Shown here: piece by piece, positions 42,192 to 51,182 of the stretch
Numbering within the stretch: position 1 is the first letter of the stretch
How the letters are laid out: the number at the start of each line of letters is the position of its first letter
NCBI GenBank assembly: GCA_002070395.1
Contig: MWDE01000003.1
Coordinates: 61,447 to 125,446 of the forward strand
Source of the DNA: Synergistetes bacterium ADurb.Bin155
Lineage (GTDB): Bacteria > Synergistota > Synergistia > Synergistales > Thermovirgaceae
Reading direction: 5' to 3'
DNA length: 64,000 nucleotides
Position numbers and translations under genes: made by a program
Notes under the pieces: model-generated
Seen by the model: only the letters and a program-made list of their open reading frames with translations
The model's database searches: none
Told to the model about the DNA's origin: nothing

Positions 42192-43421
42192 TTGGTCGGA
42201 GGAAGGATCAAGGTCTTGGCCGAAAGTATGCGCGATGAAGTGACGGGACTGCGCCACCACTTCCATCGTCATCCCGAAACGGCTTGGGGAGAGGTCGGGA
42301 CCAGCGATAAGATCGAGGCCCTCTTAAGGGAGTGGGGGTTCGAGAACATCCGGCGCGGCTTCAGGGGGACCCGAAGCGGCGTGGTCGCCGACCTTAACGC
42401 CGGCGGGGAGGGCCCCTCCATAGCACTGCGGGCCGACATGGATGCTCTCGCCATTAAGGAAGAGAACCCCGTGCCCTACGCCTCGGCCCACGAAGGCGTG
42501 ATGCACGCCTGCGGGCACGACGCCCACATGGCCATTCTACTCGGGGCCGGCAAGATCCTAGCTTCCATGAGGGAAGAGCTGCCCGGCAGGGTCCGGCTCA
42601 TATTCCAGCCCTCCGAGGAGGGCGGATCCACCAGCGGGAATTACCCCGGGGCCGAACACCTGGTCCGTGAGGGCGTGCTGGAGGGCATCGACGCCATAGC
42701 GGGGCTCCATGTCTGGTCACCCCTCGAGACGGGCCTCGTGGCTGTCCGGCCGGGCCCCATGATGAGCGCCTGCGACAGCTGGACCGCCAAGATACACGGC
42801 AAGGGAGGCCACGGGGCGATGCCCCAGGACGCCATAGATCCCACTCTGGCGGCGACGACCTTCGTAAACCTCCTTCAGACCATCGTCAGCCGCGAGGTGA
42901 ACCCCAAGGAGATCGTGGTCGTGAGCGTGGGCAAGTTCATCGCCGGTTCCGCTTTTAATATCATCCCCGATTCCGTGGAGGTCACCGGTACGGTGAGAAC
43001 CTTCGACCCCGTCATCCAGGCGAACATGCCCGGCATGATCGGGCGGATCGCCGACGGCGTCTGCTCGGCCCTCCGGTGCCGCGCCGAACTGGATTACACT
43101 CGTTTCACTCCCCCTACGATCAACGACGAGGAGCTCACCAGCCGTTTCATCGAGACGGCGAAAAGGACCGTCGGTGAAGACCGGGTCCAGGCGTCGCCGC
43201 TCATCATGGTCTCGGAGGACTTCAGCTATTACCAGGAGAAGATCCCCGGGGTCTTCTTTCTTCTCGGCTGCGGCAACCCCTTGAAGGGGACCGATAACCC
43301 TCACCATTCTCCCCGTTTCAACGTTGACGACGACGCCCTACCGACGGGGGTGGAACTCCTGGCGGCTTTTGTGGCCGACTACTTCGGCGCCCGAGGCGAC
43401 ACCGGGGCATTGAAAAGATAG
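42192..43421 (+). CDS. M20D family amidohydrolase (first copy)
   Basis: A 409-residue metallo-amidohydrolase of the IAA-amino acid hydrolase/hippuricase type. HACGHDAHMAILLGAG and FQPSEEGGS hold the metal ligands (Cys, His, Glu pair), GLHVWS and SEDFSYYQEKIPGVFFLLG complete the site, and GGHGAMPQDAIDP begins the dimerisation lid. It hydrolyses N-acyl amino acids or small peptides. The start is probably TTG at 42192 with GGGGGAG six bases upstream; there is no ATG before the conserved region. It is followed by a paralogue and a TRAP transporter that may supply its substrate. Confidence 0.88.
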   Translation: MVGGRIKVLAESMRDEVTGLRHHFHRHPETAWGEVGTSDKIEALLREWGFENIRRGFRGTRSGVVADLNAGGEGPSIALRADMDALAIKEENPVPYASAHEGVMHACGHDAHMAILLGAGKILASMREELPGRVRLIFQPSEEGGSTSGNYPGAEHLVREGVLEGIDAIAGLHVWSPLETGLVAVRPGPMMSACDSWTAKIHGKGGHGAMPQDAIDPTLAATTFVNLLQTIVSREVNPKEIVVVSVGKFIAGSAFNIIPDSVEVTGTVRTFDPVIQANMPGMIGRIADGVCSALRCRAELDYTRFTPPTINDEELTSRFIETAKRTVGEDRVQASPLIMVSEDFSYYQEKIPGVFFLLGCGNPLKGTDNPHHSPRFNVDDDALPTGVELLAAFVADYFGARGDTGALKR

Positions 43422-43446
43422 AATCACCACAAAAGGAGGGTCCTTC

Positions 43447-44628
43447 ATGGTGGACATCAAGGAGAGGGCAAAGGCCCTCAACGGCGAGATCGTGCGGTGG
43501 AGGCGCCAGGTCCACCAAAATCCTGAACTGGGACTCCATACTCCCATGACGGAGACCTTCGTCGTTGAGCGGCTAAGGGAGATGGGCATCGACGAGATCC
43601 GATCCGGCGTGGGAGGCCACGGCGTGGCGGCCCTCGTCAGGGGTAAAAAGCCCGGTAAGGTGCTGGGGATGAGGGCCGATATGGACGCCCTCCCCGTCAA
43701 GGAAGAGACGGGGCTGCCCTTCGCCTCCACGGTGGAAGGTCGAATGCACGCCTGCGGCCATGACGCCCACGTGGCCATCCTGCTGGGCACGGCCAGGATT
43801 CTGGCCGAGAACAGAAACGACCTCGCCGGGACGGTGAAGCTGATCTTCCAGCCCTCCGAGGAGGACTCCGAGGGTGCCCTGGCGATGATCAGGGACGGTG
43901 TGCTGGAGGATCCGCCCCTGGACGCCATCATCGGGCTCCACACGGGGAACCTCTGGGGAGGTCTCCGCTCGGGGATGGTGGGCTACCGACATGGAGCGCT
44001 CATGGCAGCCGCCGACTGGTTCACCGTTACCTTCGAGGGCAAGGGGGGCCACGGAGCCACGCCCCATTTGACGGTGGATCCCATCGCCATGGCCTGCCAG
44101 GCCTTTTCGGCCATCCAGAACGTCGTGAGTCGGGAGAAGAGCCCCCTGGCCCCAGCGGTCGTGACGGTGGGCAGGATAGAAGGAGGCTCCGCGCCGAATA
44201 TCATCGGCTCCACCTGCACCATGGAAGGGACGATCCGGAGCTTGGACCCGGAAACGCGTTCCATGCTTGCCGAACGGATCAAGGCGGTCTGTGAGGGCGT
44301 CGCCCTGGGTATGCGGGGTCGGGCCGATGTTCGGCTGACCCTCGGGGCGCCGGCCCTCATCAATGACCAAGGGATCACCGAAAAACTCAGGGAAGCCGCC
44401 GCCGATATTGTGGGGGAGGGTTCCATTGCGGCTATCGCAGAGCCGACCATGGGGGGCGAGGACATGGCCTTCTTCCTTGAAAAGGTGCCGGGGTCCTTTT
44501 TCTTCCTCCCCTCGATCCCAGCAGAAGGGACAGTTTACCCTCATCACCACTCGAAGTTTGACCTGGATGAAACCGTGTTTTGGATAGGTTCCGCCGTTAT
44601 GGCCAATTTCGCCCTGACCTGGCAGTGA
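43447..44628 (+). CDS. M20D family amidohydrolase (second copy)
   Basis: A 393-residue paralogue of the preceding gene with the same landmarks: HACGHDAHVAILLGTA, IFQPSEEDSEGALAM, GLHTGNLWGG, GGHGATPHLTVDP and GGEDMAFFLEKVPGSFFFLP. It starts at ATG with AAAAGGAGGG upstream, 25 bases after the first copy. The two differ in the Glu-rich loop and lid, so they may act on different N-acyl amino acids. Together with the TRAP genes they suggest import and deacylation of an N-acyl amino acid or dipeptide. Confidence 0.9.
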   Translation: MVDIKERAKALNGEIVRWRRQVHQNPELGLHTPMTETFVVERLREMGIDEIRSGVGGHGVAALVRGKKPGKVLGMRADMDALPVKEETGLPFASTVEGRMHACGHDAHVAILLGTARILAENRNDLAGTVKLIFQPSEEDSEGALAMIRDGVLEDPPLDAIIGLHTGNLWGGLRSGMVGYRHGALMAAADWFTVTFEGKGGHGATPHLTVDPIAMACQAFSAIQNVVSREKSPLAPAVVTVGRIEGGSAPNIIGSTCTMEGTIRSLDPETRSMLAERIKAVCEGVALGMRGRADVRLTLGAPALINDQGITEKLREAAADIVGEGSIAAIAEPTMGGEDMAFFLEKVPGSFFFLPSIPAEGTVYPHHHSKFDLDETVFWIGSAVMANFALTWQ

Positions 44629-44667
44629 GTCGTCCTTTTTTGAATATTGGGAATTGAAAATTTTTTC

Positions 44668-44696
44668 TTGACGCCTCTCCTTTTTTAATTTACGAT
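44668..44696 (+). promoter_or_regulatory. Promoter of the plus-strand TRAP operon
   Basis: -35 TTGACG (44668-44673), 17-base spacer, -10 TACGAT (44691-44696), in an AT-rich stretch just after the second M20 gene. It leaves a leader of about 210 bases before dctP, in which I see no gene. Confidence 0.6.
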
Positions 44697-44914
44697 AGCC
44701 CCAGAACGAGGTAAAGTATTATCCCACCATTTCGTTGTCGCCTCATGCGGCCTTGGTGATCCGCAAAAGGGGGGAGGGGCTTTTATAACAGGAAGGGTCC
44801 GTCGAGCTGTGCGATCGACGTCCTGATTAACCTTATTGGCCCCAGGTCCTAACGAAGATTCGGAAAGAACAGGCCTTTGAAAAAGTGATGAAAAAGAGAG
44901 AGGAGATGAATCGG

Positions 44915-45973
44915 GTGGGAAAGAAGAAGCTGGTAGCGCTGGTCAGCGTGGTGGCCATAGTCATGGGCCTTCTCGCCGTCGCCGGGCCCTCGGCGGCCGC
45001 CGATAAGGTCTTCCACTGGAAGTTCCAGAGCCACCACACCGCCGGGTCACTCGCGGTCGAGAGGGTCATCAAGCCCTTCATCGAAAGGGTGGAGAAGATG
45101 TCCGGCGGCAGGTTGAAGATAAGCCTGCACTACGCCGGGGAACTGGTCGATTACGCCGAGGTGGACAAGGCCCTGCAGGACAACATGATCCAGATCTCCA
45201 ACACCAGCACCCTGTTCTTCCGGGGCTCCATCCCCATGGGCTGGGTCTCGGCGCCCAACATGCCGCCCTTCATCACCAGGACCAACGACGAATTCAACGA
45301 ACTCTTCCATCACCGGGGGGTCGACCGGCTGGTGAATGAGGCCCTTGAGGAGAGGGGTATCAAATACTTCGGCAGCCACAGCGTGGGCAACACCTACTTC
45401 TGGAGCAAAAAACCCATCCGGACCCTGGAGGACCTGAAGGGGTTCAAAGTGAGGTTCTTCGGCTCCATGTCGGACTTCGTGGAGCACTTCGGGGCCGCAC
45501 CGGTCATGCTTCCGCACCCCGAGACCTACATGGCGATAGCCACGGGGACCCTCGACGGCAGCGGTACGGCATGGTGGCTTTACCGTGACCTCAAGCTCTA
45601 CGAAGTGTGCCCCTACTTCATAGGGCCCGCCATGCAGGTACCCCAGGGAATGGAGCTCTGGGCCTCCAAAAAGGCCTGGGATGAACTTCCCGAGGACATC
45701 CAGGCCATGGTCGAGACGGCCGCCCATGTTTTCAACCAGGATTACATGGATGCCGTCACCATGGAGGAGCGGGAGATGTTCAACAAGTCCTTCCCCGAGT
45801 GGGGCACGACCTACATCGAATTCAGCGATGCAGACGTGAAGAGAATAATCGATGAATTCTCCCTGCCCTACCTGGACAAGGTGGCAGCGGAACAGGGGCC
45901 GAAGGATCCCAGGGTTGCCGAAGCCGTCGAGATAATCAAGCAGTTTATGAGGGATTACGGTTACATCGACTGA
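44915..45973 (+). CDS. dctP: TRAP transporter solute-binding protein (DctP family), plus-strand set
   Basis: A 352-residue periplasmic binding protein with signal peptide (GKKKLVALVSVVAIVMGLLA, cleavage near SAAA) and DctP features: MSGGRLKISLHYAGELVDY, PIRTLEDLKGFKVRFFGSM and MAIATGTLDGSGTAWW. GTG at 44915 has GGAG nine bases upstream; earlier in-frame GTG/ATG codons lack an RBS and would add basic residues. It is clearly homologous along its whole length to the DctP at 48088, and less so to that at 8455. Confidence 0.9.
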   Translation: MGKKKLVALVSVVAIVMGLLAVAGPSAAADKVFHWKFQSHHTAGSLAVERVIKPFIERVEKMSGGRLKISLHYAGELVDYAEVDKALQDNMIQISNTSTLFFRGSIPMGWVSAPNMPPFITRTNDEFNELFHHRGVDRLVNEALEERGIKYFGSHSVGNTYFWSKKPIRTLEDLKGFKVRFFGSMSDFVEHFGAAPVMLPHPETYMAIATGTLDGSGTAWWLYRDLKLYEVCPYFIGPAMQVPQGMELWASKKAWDELPEDIQAMVETAAHVFNQDYMDAVTMEEREMFNKSFPEWGTTYIEFSDADVKRIIDEFSLPYLDKVAAEQGPKDPRVAEAVEIIKQFMRDYGYID

Positions 45974-45995
45974 CGCCAGAGACCCGTCTTGAGCA

Positions 45996-46032
45996 CCCCC
46001 CTTCTCCACCCAGGGGAGGGGGGTTCTTTTTT
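45996..46032 (+). terminator. Partial terminator between dctP and dctQ
   Basis: A C-rich arm (45996-46007) pairs with GGGGAGGGGGG (46013-46023), followed by TTCTTTTTT. In TRAP operons such a hairpin after the binding-protein gene often lets more binding protein be made than membrane subunits; here it would need read-through to reach dctQM. Confidence 0.7.
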
Positions 46033-46073
46033 ACAGTCCCTCGGAAATCGATGCCTACAATGGGGTGAGGCGA

Positions 46074-46619
46074 TTGAATAATCTGGCCGGTTTCATCATG
46101 ACCGTAGAGAAGCTCAACGACCGGATGGGCAAGTTGGTGGCCTTTCTCGTTTACCCGACGATGCTCGTCCTGGTTTACGAGGTGATGATGCGGTATGCCT
46201 TTGGCAGGCCCACCATCTGGGCCCACGAGACTTCCTGCATGCTCTACGGGGCCCACTTTATCCTGGGCGGGGCTTACGCCCTGCGGCACAACGCTTTCGT
46301 CAACGTGGAGGTCTTCTACATGAAATTTCCCAAGCGCGTGAAGGCCATCATCGACCTTTTCACCTGGACCATGTTCTACGCCTTCGTGGGGGTCATGCTC
46401 TGGAAGAGCCTCCCCTGGGCCTGGGAGAGCCTGAGGGTGAACGAGTTCAGCGACAGTACCTGGGGCCCCCTCCTCTGGCCGATCAAGTGGACCATACCCA
46501 TCGCCGCCGTCTTCATGCTGCTCCAGGGGGTGACGAAGACGATCAAGGACCTGCACCTCGCCCTTACGGGGCGGGAGATCATCGCCGCGGCCGACGCGGA
46601 AGCCACGGGCGGGAATTGA
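46074..46619 (+). CDS. dctQ: TRAP transporter small membrane subunit, plus-strand set
   Basis: A 181-residue DctQ protein with four hydrophobic segments and VMMRYAFGRPTIWAHETSCM in the usual place. A TTG start at 46074 is preceded by GGGGTGA; GTG at 46065 is the alternative. The product matches the minus-strand DctQ (50568) at most positions (for example RPTIWAHETSCMLYGAHF in both). dctM begins nine bases after its stop. Confidence 0.85.
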   Translation: MNNLAGFIMTVEKLNDRMGKLVAFLVYPTMLVLVYEVMMRYAFGRPTIWAHETSCMLYGAHFILGGAYALRHNAFVNVEVFYMKFPKRVKAIIDLFTWTMFYAFVGVMLWKSLPWAWESLRVNEFSDSTWGPLLWPIKWTIPIAAVFMLLQGVTKTIKDLHLALTGREIIAAADAEATGGN

Positions 46620-46628
46620 GGTGGACCC

Positions 46629-47942
46629 ATGGGTATAGAGATGATCTCCATCCTTCTTTTCGGCGGCATGTTCCTCCTGTTGGCCCTGGGGCTTCCCGTC
46701 GCTTTTGTCCTGGGTGGCCTGGCCACCGTATTCACCGCCGTCTTCTGGGGCCCCGAGTCGCTCTTTATCATCGTGGCCAGGACCTTTTCCATGATGTCCA
46801 CGACGACGTTGGTGGCGGCTCCTCTCTTCGTGCTGATGGCGACTGTCCTTGAGCGCTCGGGCGTGGCGGAGGGCCTTTACGAGATGATGTACCGCTGGTC
46901 CGGAGGGCTCAGGGGTGGTTTGGCCGTGGGTACCGTTCTGGCCTGCACGCTGATAGCTGCTATGTCGGGGATAGCCTCGACGGGAGTCGTTGTAATGGGC
47001 GTCATGGCCCTTCCCGCCATGTTGAAGCGGGGTTACGACAAGAGGCTGGCCACGGGCTGCATCCTGGCCGGCGGCGTCCTGGGGCCTCTCATCCCTCCCA
47101 GCATCTCCCTGGTCCTTTACGGCACCATCGCCCAGGTCTCCATCGGCGGCCTCTTCGCCGGCGGCATGGGAGCCGGGATCCTCTGTTCCTTCCTGATAAT
47201 CGGCTACATATTGTTAAGGTGCTATATCAACCCGGAACTCGGCCCGGCCATCCCTCTCGAAGAGAGGGCCGACTGGAAAGGCAAAGTCGCTTCCCTCAAG
47301 GGTGTGATCCTTCCCCTGCTTTTGATCATAGCCGTCCTGGGTTCCATCTACTCGGGGATCGCCACGCCGACCGAGGCCGCCGCCGTGGGGGCCTTGGGCG
47401 CCTTCGTATGCAGCGCCATCCACAGGCGGCTGAACTGGGAACTGATAAAAAGTGTGGCTTACACCACCATCCAGGTTCAGGGTTTCATGATGTGGATACT
47501 CTTCGCCGCCCAGGGCTTTGCCGCCGTCTACATGGGCCTGGGTGCTTCAAGGATGGTCATCAAGCTGGTGGAGACCTACGAGATCGGGTGGTGGGCGATG
47601 CTGATAGGGATACAGGTCGTCTGGTTCCTCCTGGGCTGCGTCATCGACGCCTGGAGCATCCTGATGATAACCTTGCCCATCCTGCTCCCCATCCTTCCTC
47701 TTTACGGTTTCGACCCCCTGTGGCTGGGCGTGCTTTACGCCGTCAACACCCAGACGGGCTACCTGACCCCGCCCTTCGGGACGATGCTGTTCCTTATAAA
47801 GGGGATAGCACCCAAGGAAGTGACCATGAACGACATCTACCGCTCCATCGTGCCCTTCGTGGCGACCCAGCTGGTCTGCCTGGCCTTGTGCATCATCTTC
47901 CCAAAGATCGTCACCTGGCTTCCGAACCTACTTTTCAACTAG
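46629..47942 (+). CDS. dctM: TRAP transporter large permease, plus-strand set
   Basis: A 437-residue DctM with about twelve membrane segments. IAAMSGIASTGVVVMGVMAL, LGPLIPPSISLVLYGTIAQ and GIATPTEAAAVGALGAFV are family motifs. It is very similar to the minus-strand DctM at 49245 over the full length, with long identical runs. The RBS GAGGTGG precedes the ATG. A strong terminator follows the stop by seven bases. Confidence 0.92.
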   Translation: MGIEMISILLFGGMFLLLALGLPVAFVLGGLATVFTAVFWGPESLFIIVARTFSMMSTTTLVAAPLFVLMATVLERSGVAEGLYEMMYRWSGGLRGGLAVGTVLACTLIAAMSGIASTGVVVMGVMALPAMLKRGYDKRLATGCILAGGVLGPLIPPSISLVLYGTIAQVSIGGLFAGGMGAGILCSFLIIGYILLRCYINPELGPAIPLEERADWKGKVASLKGVILPLLLIIAVLGSIYSGIATPTEAAAVGALGAFVCSAIHRRLNWELIKSVAYTTIQVQGFMMWILFAAQGFAAVYMGLGASRMVIKLVETYEIGWWAMLIGIQVVWFLLGCVIDAWSILMITLPILLPILPLYGFDPLWLGVLYAVNTQTGYLTPPFGTMLFLIKGIAPKEVTMNDIYRSIVPFVATQLVCLALCIIFPKIVTWLPNLLFN

Positions 47943-47948
47943 CAAAAA

Positions 47949-47977
47949 GGGCCTGCCTCTCGGCAGGCCCCCTTTTT
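47949..47977. terminator. Bidirectional terminator between the convergent TRAP operons
   Basis: GGGCCTGCC (47949-47957) and GGCAGGCCC (47962-47970) form a perfect 9-bp stem with loop TCTC, then CCTTTTT on plus; the preceding CAAAAAG gives a T run on minus as well. Confidence 0.88.
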
Positions 47978-47980
47978 ATA

Positions 47981-48081
47981 GGTGTCAGACCTACACTTTT
48001 GACTTCTAGGGCCTCATGGTCTTACGGATGCCTTATACAGCCAGATTTTCTGCATTTAGTCAAAAGTGTAGACCTGACCCT
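47981..48081. repeat. REP/MITE-like repeat 3
   Basis: A 101-bp unit with outer arms at 47981-48003 (plus, variant) and 48059-48081 (minus). The inner part (CCTCATGGTCTTACGGATGC and on) is nearly the same as in the unit at 52677-52778. It sits exactly between the two convergent TRAP operons. Confidence 0.85.
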
Positions 48082-48087
48082 ACTCCA

Positions 48088-49149
48088 TTAATCGATGTAA
48101 CCGTAATCCCTCATGAACTGCTTGATGATCTCGATCCCCTTGACGACCCTCGCGTCCTTCGGGCCTACTTCAGCGGCTATCTTGTCCAGGTAGGGCAGGG
48201 AGAACTCCTTGGTTATCCTGTCGACGTCTTCCTCGCTCCAATGGATGAACTTGGTGCCCCATTTCGGGAAGGACTCGCGGTACATCTCCTGCTCCTCTAT
48301 CCTGTTGAGGTCGGCGAACTCCTTGGACATGACGATTGCTGCCGTTTCCAATATGGCCTGGATATCGCGGGGCAGCGCGTCCCAAGCCTTCTGGGAGACC
48401 AGGAGTTCCATGGCCTGCGGCACCTGCCAGGGCGGGCCGATGTAATAGGGGCAGACTTCATAGTGCTTCAGGTCGCGGTATTGCCACCAGCAGGTACCGG
48501 CCCCATCCAGGGTCCCCGTCGATATGGCCATGTAGACCTCGGGGTGGGGCAGCATGATGGGCGAGGCACCGAAGTGCTCCATCGCGTCTGACATGGCGCC
48601 GAAGAACCTGACCTTGAATCCCTTCAGGTCCTCCAACGAGTTAATGGGCTTCTTGCTCCAGAAGTAGGTATCGCCCACGTTGTGGCTCCCGAGGAAGTGA
48701 ATCCCATGCTCGGCCCAGGCCTCTCTCATGAGGTCGTCAAGGCCTCTGTGGTGGTAGAGTTCGTTGAATTCGGCGTCGGAACGAGTTATGAAGGGAGGAA
48801 GGTTCCCGGCCGTGATCCACCCCACGGGGACGGAGCCCCTCCAGAACAGGGCGCCCGTATTGGCGATCTGGATCATGTTTGCCTGGAGGGCCGGGAAAAC
48901 CTCCGTGTATTCCACCAATTCCCCTGCGTAGTGCAGGGTGATCTTGAGCCTTCCGCCGGTCATCTCCTCGACCCTTTTGATGAAGCGGGGGATGATGGTT
49001 TCGCACGGAAGCGACCCGGCGGTCTGGTGGGCCTGCCACTTCCAGTGAAACACTTCATCGGCGGCCGACGCCGGTGAAAGATTACCGGCCGCGAATAACC
49101 CCAGGATGACAAAAACCATCACTGTTAAGAGCAAACTTCTTACCTTCAC
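48088..49149 (-). CDS. dctP: TRAP transporter solute-binding protein, minus-strand set
   Basis: A 353-residue periplasmic protein with signal peptide (VKVRSLLLTVMVFVILGLFA, cleavage near ASA) and strong similarity to the plus-strand DctP (WKWQAHQTAGSLPCE against WKFQSHHTAGSLAVE; both end FMRDYGYID). GTG at 49149 has AAGGAGGGG six bases upstream; a longer frame has no RBS. It is last in the minus-strand operon M20-dctQ-dctM-dctP, whereas the plus-strand copy is first in its set. Confidence 0.9.
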   Translation of the reverse strand: MKVRSLLLTVMVFVILGLFAAGNLSPASAADEVFHWKWQAHQTAGSLPCETIIPRFIKRVEEMTGGRLKITLHYAGELVEYTEVFPALQANMIQIANTGALFWRGSVPVGWITAGNLPPFITRSDAEFNELYHHRGLDDLMREAWAEHGIHFLGSHNVGDTYFWSKKPINSLEDLKGFKVRFFGAMSDAMEHFGASPIMLPHPEVYMAISTGTLDGAGTCWWQYRDLKHYEVCPYYIGPPWQVPQAMELLVSQKAWDALPRDIQAILETAAIVMSKEFADLNRIEEQEMYRESFPKWGTKFIHWSEEDVDRITKEFSLPYLDKIAAEVGPKDARVVKGIEIIKQFMRDYGYID

Positions 49150-49244
49150 AGAAAACCCCTCCTTTTCAGCTGAATGAATGAAAAAACCGCTTCCTGTTTC
49201 TAAGAGCCCATCACCTCTCTTCTCTCTATCGATCAGGGCTCCCG

Positions 49245-50558
49245 TCACTCGAAGAGCAGCCTGGGGAGCCAGGTTATGACCGCGGGGAAGACTATGCACA
49301 GGGCCAGGCAGACCAGCTGGGTGATCACAAAGGGGGTGATGGAATTATAAATATCCCTCATTGTGACCGACTTGGGGGCTATGCCTTTCATCATGAACAG
49401 CATGGCTCCGAAGGGCGGCGTCAGGTAGCCCGTCTGGGTGTTGACGGCGTACAGTACGCCCAGCCACACGGGGTCAAAACCGTAGATGGGGATCAGGGGC
49501 ATCAGGATGGGCAGGGTTATCATCAGGATGCTCCAGGCGTCGATGACGCATCCCAGGAGGAACCAGACGACCTGGATGGATATGAGCATGGTCCACCAGC
49601 CGATCTCGTAGGTCTCGACGAGCCTCGTCACCAGGGTGGCGGCACCCAGCCCCATGTAGACCGAAGCGAAAGCCTGGGCCGAAAACAGTATCCACATGAT
49701 GAAGCCCTGTACCTGGATGGTCGACTTGGCCACATCGGAAATTAGTTTCCAATTGAGCCTGCGGTGGATGGCGCTGCAGATGAAGGCGCCCAATGCCCCC
49801 ACCGCCGCCGCCTCGGTCGGCGTGGCGATACCGCTGTAGATCGATCCCAGGACAGCCCCGATGAGGAGGAGCGGCAGGATCACTCCTTTGAGAGAGGCCA
49901 CCTTGGCCTTCAGGTCAAATCTTTCCTCGGGCGGGATAGGGGGGCCCAGTTCGGGGTTTATATAGCATCGGATCAGGATATAGGCGATTATCAGGAAGGA
50001 ACAGAGGATCCCCGCTCCCATACCGCCGGCGAAGAGAGCGCCTATCGAAACCTTGGCGATGGTGCCGTAAAGGACCAGGGAGATGCTCGGAGGGATGAGA
50101 GGCCCCAGGACGCCGCCGGCCAGGATGCAGCCCGTGGCCAGTCTCTTGTCGTAACCGCGTTTGAGCATCGCGGGGAGGGCCATGACGCCCATCATGACCA
50201 CGCCAGTCGAGGCTATTCCCGACATGGCGGCGATGATCGTGCAGGCCAGGACGGTCCCCACTGCCAGTCCTCCCTTGATGGAACCTATCCATCGGTACAT
50301 GACCTCGAAGAGGTCCTCGGCCACACCGGATCGTTCCAGGACCGTGGCCATCAGGACGAAAAGGGGAGCGGCCACCAGGGTCGTGGTCTGCATCATGGCA
50401 AAGGTCCTGGCCACGACGATGAAAAGGGATTCGGGTCCCCAGAAAACGGCGGTGAATAACGTAGCCAGGCCGCCAAGCACGAAGGCCACCGGGAGACCCA
50501 GTGACAGCAGGAAGAACATGCCACCAAACAGAAGGATCGAAATAAACCCTATGTCCAT
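49245..50558 (-). CDS. dctM: TRAP transporter large permease, minus-strand set
   Basis: A 437-residue DctM, equal in length to the plus-strand copy and differing mainly by conservative changes (for example VSIGALFAGGMGAG against VSIGGLFAGGMGAG). The substrate-facing motifs are the same, so the two systems may share a substrate class. It lies nine bases after dctQ, preceded by GAGGTGATC. Confidence 0.92.
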   Translation of the reverse strand: MDIGFISILLFGGMFFLLSLGLPVAFVLGGLATLFTAVFWGPESLFIVVARTFAMMQTTTLVAAPLFVLMATVLERSGVAEDLFEVMYRWIGSIKGGLAVGTVLACTIIAAMSGIASTGVVMMGVMALPAMLKRGYDKRLATGCILAGGVLGPLIPPSISLVLYGTIAKVSIGALFAGGMGAGILCSFLIIAYILIRCYINPELGPPIPPEERFDLKAKVASLKGVILPLLLIGAVLGSIYSGIATPTEAAAVGALGAFICSAIHRRLNWKLISDVAKSTIQVQGFIMWILFSAQAFASVYMGLGAATLVTRLVETYEIGWWTMLISIQVVWFLLGCVIDAWSILMITLPILMPLIPIYGFDPVWLGVLYAVNTQTGYLTPPFGAMLFMMKGIAPKSVTMRDIYNSITPFVITQLVCLALCIVFPAVITWLPRLLFE

Positions 50559-50567
50559 GGGATCACC

Positions 50568-51122
50568 TCAATTGTCGGGCCCGGTACTGTCCTCGGCCGC
50601 CGTGATCAGCTCTCGCCCCGTTAAAGCGAAATGAAGATCCTTGATGGTCTTGGTCATCCCTTGCAGCAACATCAGGAAGGCCGCCAGCGGCACGGTCAGT
50701 TTGATGGGCCAGAGGGGAGGGCCCCAGACGCTTTCAGAGTATTCACCTACTCTGAGGCTCGCATAGGCCCAGGGAATACTCTTCCAAAGCAGGGTCCCCA
50801 CGAAGGCATAGAACATGGTCCAGGTGAAAAGATCCACGATGGCCTTGACCCTGGGCCTGAAAGACTGGTAAAAGACTTCAACATTTACAAAAGCGTCCTT
50901 CCCGAGGGCGTAGGCGCCTCCCAGGAGGAAGTGGGCCCCGTAGAGCATGCAGGATGTTTCATGGGCCCATATGGTGGGACGATGGAAGGCGTAACGCATC
51001 ACCACTTCGTAGACCAGGACGAACATTATCGGGTATACGAGGTAGCCCACCACCCTGCCCACCCAATCGTTCAGCTTATTGACGCCATCGATGAAGGCGA
51101 CCAGGAATTCCAAAAGCATCAC
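50568..51122 (-). CDS. dctQ: TRAP transporter small membrane subunit, minus-strand set
   Basis: A 184-residue four-helix DctQ protein, closely similar to the plus-strand DctQ, with VVMRYAFHRPTIWAHETSCM. The RBS AAAGGGGTG directly precedes the ATG. It follows the M20 peptidase gene by 60 bases on the same strand, so M20, dctQ, dctM and dctP form one operon from the 52579-52608 promoter. Confidence 0.9.
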   Translation of the reverse strand: MMLLEFLVAFIDGVNKLNDWVGRVVGYLVYPIMFVLVYEVVMRYAFHRPTIWAHETSCMLYGAHFLLGGAYALGKDAFVNVEVFYQSFRPRVKAIVDLFTWTMFYAFVGTLLWKSIPWAYASLRVGEYSESVWGPPLWPIKLTVPLAAFLMLLQGMTKTIKDLHFALTGRELITAAEDSTGPDN

Positions 51123-51182
51123 CCCTTTAAGCGCTCAATTCATGGAAATCCCAGCGTCCCGGGACCCATGGGGCGGACGAAG